Shown: piece after piece, positions 8,992 through 17,597 of the stretch
Layout: every line of letters starts with the position of its first letter
Numbering within the stretch: position 1 is the stretch's first letter
Source of the DNA: Nocardioides sp. Soil797
GTDB lineage: Bacteria > Actinomycetota > Actinomycetes > Propionibacteriales > Nocardioidaceae
NCBI GenBank assembly: GCA_001429555.1
Contig: LMSR01000016.1
Location: 297,010-361,009 of the forward strand
DNA: 64,000 bases
Direction: 5' to 3'
Notes under the pieces: generated by a model
Told to the model about the DNA's origin: nothing
The model's input: only the letters and a program-made list of their open reading frames with translations
Database searches by the model: none
Program-made: the position numbers and the translations under genes

Positions 8992-9468
8992 TCAGGGAGC
9001 CAGTGACTCCGCGCGCTGCCTGAGTGCCTCGGCGTGACGGCGGAACCCTTCAGCCACCCGGCCGGGTCCGGCCTGCTTCACCATCGGCCCGGTGAACTCC
9101 TCGACCGTGTCGTACGTCGTGGGGCCGCCGGGCGCCTGGGTGAGTCGCTGGAAGCGAGTTCCCCGGATCAGGCCCAGCTTGGCCGGCCAGCCTTCGAACA
9201 CGTAGGCCAAGGTCGCCCTCGTGACCCCCTCGGCATCCGTCACCGGCGGCTCGAGCATGCTGATCCGCTCCGGTGAGCGCGTGCCCTTGCCGTTGCGCCA
9301 GCGCACGTGGAGCACGATCGGCTCACCGACGCGCGGCTCAGCGCAGTCCGCACGGACGACGAACGGGTTCCACTCGGCGTACGACTCGGTGTCGATCATG
9401 ATCGACCAGACCAGGTCGAGAGGGGCGTCGATGTCGATCGAGGCTGCGGGATCCATGTGGCTGATCAT
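8992..9468 (-). CDS. SRPBCC (START/Bet v1-like) family protein
   Basis: 158 residues, cytoplasmic. The N-terminus A-S-I-D-I-D-A-P-L-D-L-V-W-S-I-M-I-D and Y-A-E-W-N-P-F are the classic opening of polyketide-cyclase-like SRPBCC proteins, which form a helix-grip pocket for hydrophobic ligands. The end has the long helix (VAEGFRRHAEALRQRAESL). No catalytic residue is diagnostic and the ligand is unknown. ATG 9468 and ATG 9456 are both possible. Convergent with cysA. Confidence 0.8.
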   Translation of the reverse strand: MISHMDPAASIDIDAPLDLVWSIMIDTESYAEWNPFVVRADCAEPRVGEPIVLHVRWRNGKGTRSPERISMLEPPVTDAEGVTRATLAYVFEGWPAKLGLIRGTRFQRLTQAPGGPTTYDTVEEFTGPMVKQAGPGRVAEGFRRHAEALRQRAESLAP

Positions 9469-9615
9469 GCCCTGTCGCGGTCGTCGGCCGGTGCACGTGT
9501 GTCACCGCGGGGACGGACTCCGTTCGAAGAATTGATGCGCCCCGGTGGATTGGCGGATACCCCAATGGGGTAGGAAGTGCTCGCATTCCCCCGAGCCTGA
9601 AAGGCACCCACAGAA

Positions 9616-10215
9616 ATGATCCGCAAGAGCCTCACCTCGGTCGCCGCCACCGGCGCCCTGGCCCTCGGCCTCGTCCTCGGCACCTCCACCACGGCGGACG
9701 CCGCGGTCAAGGGCAAGGACCTTCCGAGCAAGAGCAACATCGTCAGCGCGTTCCCGAGCCTCAAGGGCGGCCAGTTCGCCGCGGGCACGGCCAAGAAGGC
9801 CGGCATCCCCGCCAAGAAGTGCGGCACGAACAAGGCGGTGACCGTGAAGTCGGGTCGCACCCTCGCCGGTGCCAGCGCCTCCGGGCAGTCGGTCGTCACC
9901 GGCGTCTTCGAGTTCAAGTCGACGTCCGCGGCCAAGGGCGCGATGGCGAAGTACAAGAAGTACGTGAAGAAGTGCAAGACCTTCACGGTCAGCGGTCTCA
10001 CGGTGAAGCTGTCGAAGGACAAGGCGCCCAAGGTCGGCCAGGATCGCCTGGCGATGACCGCGGTCACCAACTACGGCGGGTCCAACGGCTACGCCTCGTC
10101 GGTGATCATCCGCTCCGGCAAGCGCGTCGCGACCGTCGGCGCCAGCGACCTCTCCAAGGTCTCCAAGAAGAAGCTCAACAAGCTGGCCAAGGTTGCTGCC
10201 AAGAAGATGAAGTGA
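9616..10215 (+). CDS. Secreted lysine-rich protein
   Basis: 199 residues with a clear signal peptide (MIRKSLTSVAATGALALGLV, cut near TTADAA). The mature protein has two cysteines about 50 residues apart (KKCGTN, KKCKTF), alternating beta-strand patterns, and a strongly basic Lys-rich tail (SKKKLNKLAKVAAKKMK). The layout recalls the extracellular PknH-type sensor fold found in secreted actinobacterial proteins, but that is a resemblance, not a proven domain. A weak ribosome site, GAAAGG, lies 15 nt upstream. Monocistronic, ending in a hairpin. Confidence 0.7.
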   Translation: MIRKSLTSVAATGALALGLVLGTSTTADAAVKGKDLPSKSNIVSAFPSLKGGQFAAGTAKKAGIPAKKCGTNKAVTVKSGRTLAGASASGQSVVTGVFEFKSTSAAKGAMAKYKKYVKKCKTFTVSGLTVKLSKDKAPKVGQDRLAMTAVTNYGGSNGYASSVIIRSGKRVATVGASDLSKVSKKKLNKLAKVAAKKMK

Positions 10216-10223
10216 CGCGTTGA

Positions 10224-10267
10224 CCTGGCCGGCACGCACCGCTCGGGAGGAATGCGTGCTGGCCGGG
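10224..10267. terminator. Hairpin between convergent genes
   Basis: CCTGGCCGGCACGCA (10224-10238) pairs with TGCGTGCTGGCCGGG (10253-10267), 13 of 15 positions. It lies between the secreted-protein gene and yajQ, which converge. Confidence 0.6.
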
Positions 10268-10290
10268 TGCGCGGCGTGGACGAACGAGGT

Positions 10291-10782
10291 TCAGCGGTAG
10301 TTGGTGAACTGCACCGCGAACTCGTAGTCCTGTGCCTTCACCAGCTGCTGCACGGCCTGCAGGTCGTCACGCTTCTTCGATGACACCCGGAGCTCGTCGC
10401 CCTGGATCTGTGCCTTCACACCCTTGGGACCCTCGTCGCGAATCAGCTTGGAGATCTTCTTCGCGTCCTCGGAGGTGATGCCCTCCTTGAGCGTGATCGA
10501 GATCTTCGAGACCTGGCCCGACTGGCGCGGCTCACTGGCGTCGAGGATCTTCAGCGACTGGTTGCGCTTGACCAGCTTGCCCTGGAAGACGTCGAGCACC
10601 GCGCTGGCCCGGTCGTCGGCGGAGGCGGTGATCTCGATCGCCTCGTCACCCTGCCACTCGATGCTGGCTCCGGTGCCCTTGAAGTCGTACCGGGTGGCGA
10701 TCTCCCGGGCGGCCTGCCCGAGGGCGTTGTCGACCTCTTGGCGGTCGATCTTGCTGACGATGTCGAATGACGAGTCGGCCAT
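10291..10782 (-). CDS. yajQ: YajQ-family nucleotide-binding protein
   Basis: 163 residues, the normal length for the UPF0234/YajQ family. [20 protein letters not shown] at the N-terminus and the terminal [11 protein letters not shown] are family hallmarks. Members fold as two RRM-like domains; some bind cyclic di-GMP and nucleic acids, and the role in actinobacteria is not settled. ATG 10782 is preferred over the adjacent GTG 10785 because GGAG then sits 5 nt upstream. Divergent from tRNA-Tyr. Confidence 0.92.
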   Translation of the reverse strand: MADSSFDIVSKIDRQEVDNALGQAAREIATRYDFKGTGASIEWQGDEAIEITASADDRASAVLDVFQGKLVKRNQSLKILDASEPRQSGQVSKISITLKEGITSEDAKKISKLIRDEGPKGVKAQIQGDELRVSSKKRDDLQAVQQLVKAQDYEFAVQFTNYR

Positions 10783-10894
10783 CACTTCTCCTCTGCTGGC
10801 CAGCGACCGTGAGGGCCGGTGGCGTTTTTCGTCTGGGGCTGGGGCTGCGCTATTCTTTCGTCTGCTGTCGCCCGGGCCAAGTCTGGGACAGCAT

Positions 10895-10975
10895 GGCAGA
10901 TTGCCCGAGCGGCCAATGGGAGCGGACTGTAAATCCGTCGCGAAAGCTTCGAAGGTTCGAATCCTTCATCTGCCA
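10895..10975 (+). tRNA. tRNA-Tyr (GTA)
   Basis: 81-nt tRNA with a long variable arm. Acceptor stem GGCAGAT/ATCTGCC, anticodon stem CGGA/TCCG with loop CTGTAAA and anticodon GTA at 10929-10931, T-loop GGTTCGAATCC. The discriminator is A10975; CCA is not encoded. A -10-like TATTCT occurs at 10851-10856. Confidence 0.95.
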
Positions 10976-10981
10976 CAGCAG

Positions 10982-11023
10982 GAACGGCTCGTGCCCAGCG
11001 GAGACGCTGGTCACGAGCCGTTC
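10982..11023. terminator. Hairpin between tRNA-Tyr and a convergent gene
   Basis: GAACGGCTCGTG (10982-10993) pairs perfectly with CACGAGCCGTTC (11012-11023), extended inside by CCAGCG/CGCTGG. TTCATTT follows on the plus strand. It directly abuts the stop codon of the minus-strand gene. Confidence 0.75.
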
Positions 11024-11024
11024 T

Positions 11025-11351
11025 TCATTTCGGATCCGGGCCGGTCCGCGGGCCGGCGTCGCGCCGTTGCTGGAGCCGCTCCCGGGCCTCCGGCAGGAAG
11101 GCCAGGCAAGGTGCGTCGACGTCGGGGTGCTTCTCGCGCAGGTGGAAGATCCACCGGTCGGTGGCGGCCATGAAGCCGTTGTCGTCGCCGGATCGGTGGG
11201 TCGACCAGGCGCGGTGACCCTTCGCAGTGCATTCGGTGCAGGAGATCTTGTAGACGAACTGCTGGTCGTCATCGAGGTCGATCTTCACCCGGGCCAGAGG
11301 GCCGGCCTGGGCCGCAGCCCTCTTCTCCCGAGCTGTCCGGCTCGCTGTCAT
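11025..11351 (-). CDS. Hypothetical protein, 108 aa
   Basis: I do not recognise this protein. It begins MTASRTAREKRAAAQAGPLA, basic and Ala rich, then has an acidic VKIDLDDDQQFVYKISCTECTAKGHRAW core. C-T-E-C plus nearby histidines could bind a metal. Later segments (TDRWIFHLREKHPDVDAPC) look like a helical C-terminus. ATG 11351 is preceded by AGAAGG with good spacing. It lies 29 bp after the FAD-TPR gene on the same strand and may share its transcript. Confidence 0.65.
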   Translation of the reverse strand: MTASRTAREKRAAAQAGPLARVKIDLDDDQQFVYKISCTECTAKGHRAWSTHRSGDDNGFMAATDRWIFHLREKHPDVDAPCLAFLPEARERLQQRRDAGPRTGPDPK

Positions 11352-11380
11352 GTGCACACCTTCTCGTCGAGGACACAGCG

Positions 11381-14233
11381 TTACACGCGGGAGGCGTCGG
11401 CTGGCTGGCGGATGGCCAACGAGTCGAGGCGCCGGCGGTCGACGGGCGAGGCACGCCGATCGAGACGGGCGGTGAGCACGCTGGTCGCCTGCCGGGCGTC
11501 CCCGGCGTTGACCAGGCACAGCAGCATGGTCTCCTCGATCACGTCCCGCTGCGCTGCCGAGCCGCCCACCTTCACCAACACAGGAAGTACGTCGGCCAGC
11601 AGCGTGGCTGCCTCCGCCCACCGTGCCTCGACGGCGGCGAGCATGGCGTCGCAGACGGTCGCCACGATGGTGCGCACCGTGTTGTCGCGCGAGCGGCGGC
11701 AGTGGACGCCGAGCTCGCCGAGGCGTTGGCTGTCGCCTGCAGCAGCCAGCGCGATCGCCGAGTGCAGCGCCACGAACGGGGTCTGAGGCGCGCCCAGGAG
11801 AGTGCGGTCGAGTGCCTCCAGCACCGGTTCCACGGGCGGCGGTGCGGCCTCGCCGGTGAAGGCGCCGCCGGCCCGCTCGGGCAGGCCGGAGGCGACGGCG
11901 GCGTCCCAGTCGGTGGTGGTCACCCGCCAACGCCAGAGCAACGAGGCCGCGTCGATCAGGGACCGGACGCCGCACACGGTGGGCGGCGCGAGCTGGGAGT
12001 AGTAGCGCCGGCGTACCGCCTCGGTGTCACCCAGGGCCAGCTCGTGCAGGGCCGCATGCCACGAGAAGTGGGCGCCGTGGCTGGCCGATCGGCCGCTCTC
12101 GGTGACCCAGTGATCGAGCCAGACCCGGCCGGTCTCGTGCTGTCCGGTCTCGTAGAGCACGTGCGTCTGGGCGTGGACGGCGTGGCCCGAGGACGGCTCG
12201 CAGGACAGGGCGCTCTCGGCCAGCAGGCCGGCCTCGTCGAAGCGGGACTGGTCCTGTCGGGTGAAGGCGAGAAGGGAGATGTACCACCAGTGGTCGCCGT
12301 ACGCCGGGGCGAGGCCGTCGACCAGGTCCCAGGCCTCCTGCTGCACGTCGGTGACGCCCGAGAAGGCGATCGTCGGCACCGCCGCCGAAACGGCCAGGAC
12401 ATCGCGCGGGTGCTCACTGATGTGGGCCATCAGCGCCTGTGCCCCGGTCCGGCGTACGTCCTTGACCCGCAGGCCGACGACGTCGACCAGGCTGCGTTCG
12501 CGGTCGTCCCCACGCTTGCGCACGGCACGGCGCGCGGCGTCGAGTGAGGCCTTCACGTCCGCGTCGGCACCGGCCTCGTGGCCGAGCATGGCGAGCGCGG
12601 CATGGGCCAGGGCGAAGTCGGGGTCGAGCTGCGAGGCCTCGCGGATCAGTTCCTCGCCGCCCGACTGCACCTTCATCACCCGCTCGAGGCCCGCGTTGTA
12701 GACCGCGGCCGCTTCTGCGGTGGTCGACAGGGGCAGGCCGAGGGGGTCGCGCGGACGCGCGACGGGGTGGTGGCCGCTGACCAGGCGGCCGTCGGCGAGG
12801 CGTCGGGGGAGCGGGGCCACGGTGTCGAGGACGGCGGTCGCCACGGCCAGCGCCTGGGTCCGGATCTCGGGAATGGCGGTCGACTCCCAGAGCTCGCCGC
12901 GACGCAGCGCCCCGAGCGTCCACAGCGGGGCGTCGGCGTTGCCCGATGCGTCGACGATGCGGCCGTGCTCGGTGCGCACGCCCATCCCGGCGGTCGCGGC
13001 GACGGCCAGGGCGCCACCTCCTCGGGGGCGCAGCAGGTCGTCGAGCAGCGGGTTGCCGAGCAGGCGGATGTCGGCCTGCGGTCCGGTGCAGTTGACCACC
13101 CAGCCGACCTCGACGAACCGTTCCTCGTCGCCGTCGCGGATGCCGACGCGCAGCCCGCCGTCGGGAAGCGGCTCGGCGGAGGTGATGCGGCCGGTGCCCA
13201 GCCGAAGCCTGCCGTCCGCGCGGAGCACGTCGAGGTGGGCGGCGCTGGACGGCGGCATGCGGTGCCGCATCACGTTCCACGCGCCCGCGTCGTCGGCCAG
13301 GAACTCCTCGCGCTCACTCTCGCTGAGCCGCTCCCACAGGGCGGAGATGCGGAAACGGAGACCGTCCATCGCGGGGCGCCAGTCGCCGGCGGTGCGGGTG
13401 ACCTCCTCGAGGTGCTGGGCGACGTCGCGACGTAGTTCGGTGAGGGTGCCACCCCAGTCGGAGATGTCGGGAATCGCGGCCAGCTGCAGCTCGGGGGCGT
13501 GCGCCTCGGGGAGCCGCCCGTGCCGGGAGACGGCGTGCAGCACCCGGTCGTCACGGTTGCCCGGACCGGTCAGCGAGAGGGCGACGTCGACCATGGTCAG
13601 GCCGGCGCCGACCAGGAGTACGTCGGCCGGCCCGGACCGCGCCCGGCGTACGACGTCAAGGGCTCCCGGTGACCAGGGGTCGGGCACGAAGAACGCCGAG
13701 TCCACCAGGGATTCGGGGGCCCACGCGTGCCCGGCCGCGGGCAGGCCGGTGGCGACGACGACGGCGTCCGCGGGCAGCTCGCAACCGTCCTCGGTGATCA
13801 GCGCGGCTCCCGTGGCGGTGCGGCGAATCCCGGCGGCGGGCTTGCGGACGTGACGCAGCGTGGTCTCGCCGAGAGAACTGCGGACCGCCTCGCTGAGGGT
13901 GTCGTCGAGGTAGCGGCCGAACTGCTTGCGAGGAGCGAACGTGTAGGCCGGCTGCTGGGCGTCGGGGTCGTCGCGGTGCCGCCAGGCAACGAAGTGGCCG
14001 GGGTCCTCGGGCAGGGCGCTCATCCCCGAGGCTGGCACGTTGAGCAGGTGGTGGTCGTGGGTGGTCCCGAAAGCCACCCCGCGGCCCCACCGGTCGACGG
14101 GGTCGACGAGCACGATGTCGATCGCGGCCGAGCGACGGTTGGCGCTGCGCACGAGGTGCAGCGCGACGAGAGAGCCGGCGGCGCCGCCCCCGGCGATCAC
14201 CACGGTCGGTCGGTGTCGTCGCGATGCTGCCAT
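11381..14233 (-). CDS. FAD/NAD(P)-binding protein fused to a TTC38-like repeat protein
   Basis: 950 residues, one uninterrupted frame. Residues ~1-490 form a flavoprotein: Rossmann VVIAGGGAAGSLVALHL near residue 10, LNVPASGMSALPEDPGHFV (typical of the FAD-NAD(P)-binding family that includes HI0933-unlike hydroxyacyl-CoA-reductase-type proteins), a second dinucleotide motif VLLVGAGLTMVDVAL, and WVVNCTGPQADIRLL. Residues ~495-950 match the tetratricopeptide-38 type: DPLGLPLSTTAEAAAVYNAG, LDPDFALAHAALA, and DHWWYISLLAFTRQDQSRFD. Both halves are usually separate proteins. ATG 14233 is chosen because GAGGAG lies 5 nt upstream. Substrate unknown; a flavin oxidoreductase with a protein-docking module is an inference. 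Confidence 0.75.
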   Translation of the reverse strand: MAASRRHRPTVVIAGGGAAGSLVALHLVRSANRRSAAIDIVLVDPVDRWGRGVAFGTTHDHHLLNVPASGMSALPEDPGHFVAWRHRDDPDAQQPAYTFAPRKQFGRYLDDTLSEAVRSSLGETTLRHVRKPAAGIRRTATGAALITEDGCELPADAVVVATGLPAAGHAWAPESLVDSAFFVPDPWSPGALDVVRRARSGPADVLLVGAGLTMVDVALSLTGPGNRDDRVLHAVSRHGRLPEAHAPELQLAAIPDISDWGGTLTELRRDVAQHLEEVTRTAGDWRPAMDGLRFRISALWERLSESEREEFLADDAGAWNVMRHRMPPSSAAHLDVLRADGRLRLGTGRITSAEPLPDGGLRVGIRDGDEERFVEVGWVVNCTGPQADIRLLGNPLLDDLLRPRGGGALAVAATAGMGVRTEHGRIVDASGNADAPLWTLGALRRGELWESTAIPEIRTQALAVATAVLDTVAPLPRRLADGRLVSGHHPVARPRDPLGLPLSTTAEAAAVYNAGLERVMKVQSGGEELIREASQLDPDFALAHAALAMLGHEAGADADVKASLDAARRAVRKRGDDRERSLVDVVGLRVKDVRRTGAQALMAHISEHPRDVLAVSAAVPTIAFSGVTDVQQEAWDLVDGLAPAYGDHWWYISLLAFTRQDQSRFDEAGLLAESALSCEPSSGHAVHAQTHVLYETGQHETGRVWLDHWVTESGRSASHGAHFSWHAALHELALGDTEAVRRRYYSQLAPPTVCGVRSLIDAASLLWRWRVTTTDWDAAVASGLPERAGGAFTGEAAPPPVEPVLEALDRTLLGAPQTPFVALHSAIALAAAGDSQRLGELGVHCRRSRDNTVRTIVATVCDAMLAAVEARWAEAATLLADVLPVLVKVGGSAAQRDVIEETMLLCLVNAGDARQATSVLTARLDRRASPVDRRRLDSLAIRQPADASRV

Positions 14234-14330
14234 TTCCACTCCTCAGTCAGATTAAATCCACTATTTCTATCTACATTAGTGTGTTTGGTTCTCCGAGGCG
14301 GTATTCCGGACGGGACCCGCGGGGTGGACG

Positions 14331-15689
14331 ATGGCTCCCATGAGCACGCCACGCGAGCAGCTGCACGACATCGGTCGCCGACGTGCATGGCTCATCTGGA
14401 TCGTCGCGGTCAGCGTGTACCTCCTTGCAGTGTTCCACCGCAGCTCGCTCGGCGTGGCCGGTTTGATCGCAGCCGAGCGCTTCGACGTGAACGGCACCGA
14501 GCTGGCCTTCTTCACCGTGCTTCAGCTGGTGGTCTATGCAGGCATGCAGATCCCGGTCGGCGTACTCCTCGACCGCTTCGGCTCACGGGCCCTGCTGATC
14601 GGGGGACTGGTCACCATGACCCTGGCCCAGCTGGCGTTCGCGTTCGCCACGACGTTCCCGGCGGCAGTGGCCTCGCGGGCCGTGCTCGGCGCCGGCGACG
14701 CGATGGTGTTCGTCAGCGTGCTCCGACTCGTCACGGCCTGGTTCCTGGTCCGCCAGGGCGCGATGATGGCGCAGCTGACCGGCCAGATCGGCCAGCTCGG
14801 CTCCATCGTCGCCGCTGCTCCGCTCTCACTGGCCCTGCACTCACTCGGCTGGACCAGGACGTTCGCCGGCGCCTCGTCGATCGGCGTGCTGCTGCTCGTG
14901 GCCGTGCTCGCCCTCGTCAAGGACTCGCCGTACGAGCGGGTGGCCCCGGTCCGGATCAAGCTGCGGGCCCTGGCCAGCTCGGTGCAGCTGGTGTGGGGCA
15001 ACCCCGGCACCCGGCTGGGCATGTGGTCACACTTCACCTCCCAGTTCTCGTTGACGGTCTTCGCGCTGCTGTGGGGATTCCCGTTCCTGGTCAAGGGACA
15101 GGGTCTTTCCACCGAGATGGCCGGCACCCTGCTCACCGTGATGACCGGATGGATCGTGGTCAGCGGCCTCGTGCTCGGCAAGCTGGTCACCCGGTTCCCG
15201 TTCCAGCGCTCGTGGATCGTGCTCTCGATCGTGGGCGCGATGGCGCTCGTGTGGACCGTCGTCCTGCTCTGGGGCGGGCCGGCGCCGCTGCCGCTCCTCG
15301 TCGTGCTGGTGTGCGTGATGGGCTCGGGTGGCCCGGCGTCGATGGTCGGCTTCGACCTGGCCCGCAGCTTCACGCCGGAGGAGTCGCTGGGTCGTGCGAA
15401 CGGACTGGTCAACATCGGGGGGTTCCTCGCCTCGTTGCTGACGATGGGGTTGATCGGGGTGATCCTGGACTGGCGCGAGCCTCGGGGTGCGTCGTCGTAC
15501 GACCTGGCCGATTTCCGGGTGGCGTTGTGTGCGCAGTACGTCTTCTGGGCGGTCGGTGCGACCCAGATCCTGCGCTACCGCCGCAAGGCGATCGCCCACC
15601 TGCGTCGCGAGCACCCCGGTGCCGTCGAGCGGATGCAGCTCGGGGAGCCGTTCGTGCACCCGGGCTTCAACGACCGCGAAGGTGTGTGA
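14331..15689 (+). CDS. MFS transporter
   Basis: 452-residue major facilitator with twelve hydrophobic segments. The N-terminal half contains VFHRSSLGVAGLIAAERFDV and PVGVLLDRFGSRALLIGG, the latter being the cytoplasmic loop 2-3 motif (G-x-L-x-D-R-x-G-x-R). The C-terminal half includes GSGGPASMVGFDLARSFTP. It resembles sugar-phosphate/nitrate-type MFS carriers but no substrate can be named. ATG 14331 and ATG 14340 are both plausible. Divergent from the FAD-TPR fusion over an AT-rich 90-bp gap that probably holds both promoters. Confidence 0.85.
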   Translation: MAPMSTPREQLHDIGRRRAWLIWIVAVSVYLLAVFHRSSLGVAGLIAAERFDVNGTELAFFTVLQLVVYAGMQIPVGVLLDRFGSRALLIGGLVTMTLAQLAFAFATTFPAAVASRAVLGAGDAMVFVSVLRLVTAWFLVRQGAMMAQLTGQIGQLGSIVAAAPLSLALHSLGWTRTFAGASSIGVLLLVAVLALVKDSPYERVAPVRIKLRALASSVQLVWGNPGTRLGMWSHFTSQFSLTVFALLWGFPFLVKGQGLSTEMAGTLLTVMTGWIVVSGLVLGKLVTRFPFQRSWIVLSIVGAMALVWTVVLLWGGPAPLPLLVVLVCVMGSGGPASMVGFDLARSFTPEESLGRANGLVNIGGFLASLLTMGLIGVILDWREPRGASSYDLADFRVALCAQYVFWAVGATQILRYRRKAIAHLRREHPGAVERMQLGEPFVHPGFNDREGV

Positions 15690-15704
15690 GGTCGAGCGAC
15701 GCGC

Positions 15705-16622
15705 TCAGGCTTCGCCGGAGTAGAGCGGGGAGTCCTTGCGTGAGACCAGGTCGAAGCGCTCCTCGGGCGACAGCTTCTCCAGCTCCGCGGCCACGTCGGC
15801 CGGGAAGCCGCTGACCTCCGGGGCCTCGGGAACCGGCACGACGGAGTGCACGACTCGATCGGCGTAGACGTGCACGAGGTTGATCGCGTGGTTGCCGTCG
15901 ACACCCGAGATGAAGCGATCCTTCGGGGCCGGATCCGTGGCGTAGCAGGTCGACGAGGCGACCGAGACGGGGATGGCGGCGAAGGTCGAGAACGACGTGA
16001 AGTGGAAGTGCCCGCCGAGGATCGAGGTCACGTCACTGCCTTCGAGCACCGCGGCCAGGCGGTCCTGCTCGAGCAGCTCGATGATCGCCGCGGGTCGCAT
16101 CATCGGGACCGGGATCGGCGGGTGGTGCAGCGCCAGGATCGTCCCGTTCTCGGCGGGCGTGGCCAACTCCCGGCGCAACCAGGCGAGCTGCTCGTCGCTC
16201 AGCTCGCCGTGGTGATAGCCGGGCACGCTGGTGTCGAGGGAGATGATGCGCAACCCGTTCACGTCGTACGTCGCGTCCTGGGTGGCCTCGCCCGGCTCGG
16301 CACCGAACAGCTCGCCGGCATAGGCGGAGCGGTCGTCGTGGTTGCCCATCACCCACACGACGACGGCGCCCCACTCCGCGGCGGCCGGCTCGACGATGGC
16401 GCGCAGTCGGCGGTAGGCGCCCGGCTCGCCCCGGTCGGCGAGGTCGCCGGTGAAGACGAGGACGTCGGGGCGTGGGGTGATCCGGCCGATCCGGGCAAGG
16501 GCCTCACGCAGGTGCTGCTCGCCGTCGACGCGTCCGTAGAGGGGACGCCCGTCGAGCAGGTGGGTGTCGGAGAGATGGGCAACGACGTGCTCTGGTTCGG
16601 GATACTGGCCGAGGGGCATCAC
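15705..16622 (-). CDS. cpdA: Class III cyclic-nucleotide phosphodiesterase (CpdA/Rv0805-like)
   Basis: Binuclear metallophosphoesterase of 305 residues that likely hydrolyses 3',5'-cAMP. Metal-binding motifs in order: H-L-S-D-T-H, V-F-T-G-D-L-A-D, V-M-G-N-H-D-D, L-A-L-H-H-P-P, and the final I-L-G-G-H-F-H-F-T-S. Length and the GHFH block resemble mycobacterial Rv0805. GTG 16622 is preferred because TACGCT lies exactly 6 nt upstream, suggesting a leaderless message; ATG 16619 follows at once. Convergent with the MFS gene and divergent from kynA. Confidence 0.87.
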   Translation of the reverse strand: MMPLGQYPEPEHVVAHLSDTHLLDGRPLYGRVDGEQHLREALARIGRITPRPDVLVFTGDLADRGEPGAYRRLRAIVEPAAAEWGAVVVWVMGNHDDRSAYAGELFGAEPGEATQDATYDVNGLRIISLDTSVPGYHHGELSDEQLAWLRRELATPAENGTILALHHPPIPVPMMRPAAIIELLEQDRLAAVLEGSDVTSILGGHFHFTSFSTFAAIPVSVASSTCYATDPAPKDRFISGVDGNHAINLVHVYADRVVHSVVPVPEAPEVSGFPADVAAELEKLSPEERFDLVSRKDSPLYSGEA

Positions 16623-16628
16623 TCCGCC

Positions 16629-16634
16629 AGCGTA
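16629..16634 (-). promoter_or_regulatory. Probable leaderless -10 element for cpdA
   Basis: TACGCT on the minus strand, 6 nt before GTG 16622, with no usable ribosome site between. Confidence 0.35.
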
Positions 16635-16666
16635 CGGCCGCTACGGTGGCCGTGGAGGTAACACAC

Positions 16667-17530
16667 ATGCCCGAACCCACGACCGGAGTCGATCGCAACA
16701 CCCGCGCGATCGAGGACGGCGTCGTCACCGACTTCAGCGACCGGATGAGCTACGGCGGCTATCTCGACCTGGCCACGCTCCTCTCCGCGCAGCGTCCGAT
16801 CAGCGACCCGGAGCATCACGACGAGCTGCTCTTCATCGTGCAGCACCAGACCACCGAGCTCTGGCTCAAGCTGGTGCTCCATGAGCTCGAGCACGCCTGC
16901 GCGCTGATCCGCGTCGACGAGCTGGCGCCGGCACTGAAGTGCGTGGCCCGGGTCAAGCACATCCAGAAGACCCTGACCGAGCAGTGGTCGGTGCTGGCCA
17001 CGCTCACCCCCAGTGAGTACGCCGAGTTCCGTGACTCCCTGGGCAACTCCAGCGGATTCCAGTCCTGGCAGTACCGCGCGGTCGAGTTCGCGCTCGGCAA
17101 CAAGAACGCGGCCATGCTGAAGGTGTTCGAGGCCGACCCCGCCGCCCACCAGGTCGTGAGTCGGGCGTTGCACGCGCCGTCGCTCTATGACGAGTTCCTG
17201 CGCTACCTGGCTCGGCAGGGGTATCCGGTTCCGGTCGAGGTGCTCGACCGCGACGTGACCCGGGCGTGGACGTTCCGCGAAGACCTGGTGCCGGTGTTCC
17301 GGGCGATCTACCGCGACGCCGAGCACAACTGGGCGGCGTACGAGACCTGTGAGGAGCTGGTCGACCTCGAGGACAACTTCCAGCACTGGCGCTTCCGACA
17401 CCTCAAGACGGTCGAGCGCATCATCGGCATGAAGTCCGGCACCGGAGGGTCGAGTGGTGCGCCCTTCCTGAAGAAGGCGCTCGAGCTGACCTTCTTCCCC
17501 GAGCTCTACGCGGTGCGTACGACGATCTAG
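16667..17530 (+). CDS. kynA: Tryptophan 2,3-dioxygenase
   Basis: Heme enzyme that opens the indole ring of L-tryptophan to N-formylkynurenine, first step of the kynurenine route. 287 residues, normal length. H-H-D-E-L-L-F-I-V-Q-H-Q-T-T-E-L-W contains the substrate-side histidine. F-R-H-L-K-T-V-E-R-I-I-G-M-K-S-G-T-G-G-S-S-G contains the proximal heme histidine and the family signature. ATG 16667 is chosen for its GGAGG at 16654-16658; an in-frame GTG at 16646 lacks a ribosome site. No other kynurenine gene is in the window. Confidence 0.95.
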   Translation: MPEPTTGVDRNTRAIEDGVVTDFSDRMSYGGYLDLATLLSAQRPISDPEHHDELLFIVQHQTTELWLKLVLHELEHACALIRVDELAPALKCVARVKHIQKTLTEQWSVLATLTPSEYAEFRDSLGNSSGFQSWQYRAVEFALGNKNAAMLKVFEADPAAHQVVSRALHAPSLYDEFLRYLARQGYPVPVEVLDRDVTRAWTFREDLVPVFRAIYRDAEHNWAAYETCEELVDLEDNFQHWRFRHLKTVERIIGMKSGTGGSSGAPFLKKALELTFFPELYAVRTTI

Positions 17531-17557
17531 GGACCGCAGGAATTGCAGGTTCGGCCG

Positions 17558-17597
17558 TCAAGAATTGCCAGCTCGCGCATCAACGATTGCCAGCTCG
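17558..17597. repeat. Short tandem duplication at the fahA 3' end
   Basis: Two 18-bp near-copies (17558-17575 and 17580-17597; 16 of 18 bases equal) at 22-bp period. The second copy contains the fahA stop codon. It lies in the convergent kynA/fahA junction, where I see no strong terminator hairpin. Confidence 0.6.

Noticed and set aside
10767..11786. Plus-strand frame running through tRNA-Tyr
   Set aside because: It reads through a clear tRNA and terminator and has no coding character.
13727..15814. 695-codon plus-strand frame over the FAD-TPR and MFS genes
   Set aside because: It crosses two real genes on opposite strands and translates to Arg/Gly/Ala-rich nonsense.
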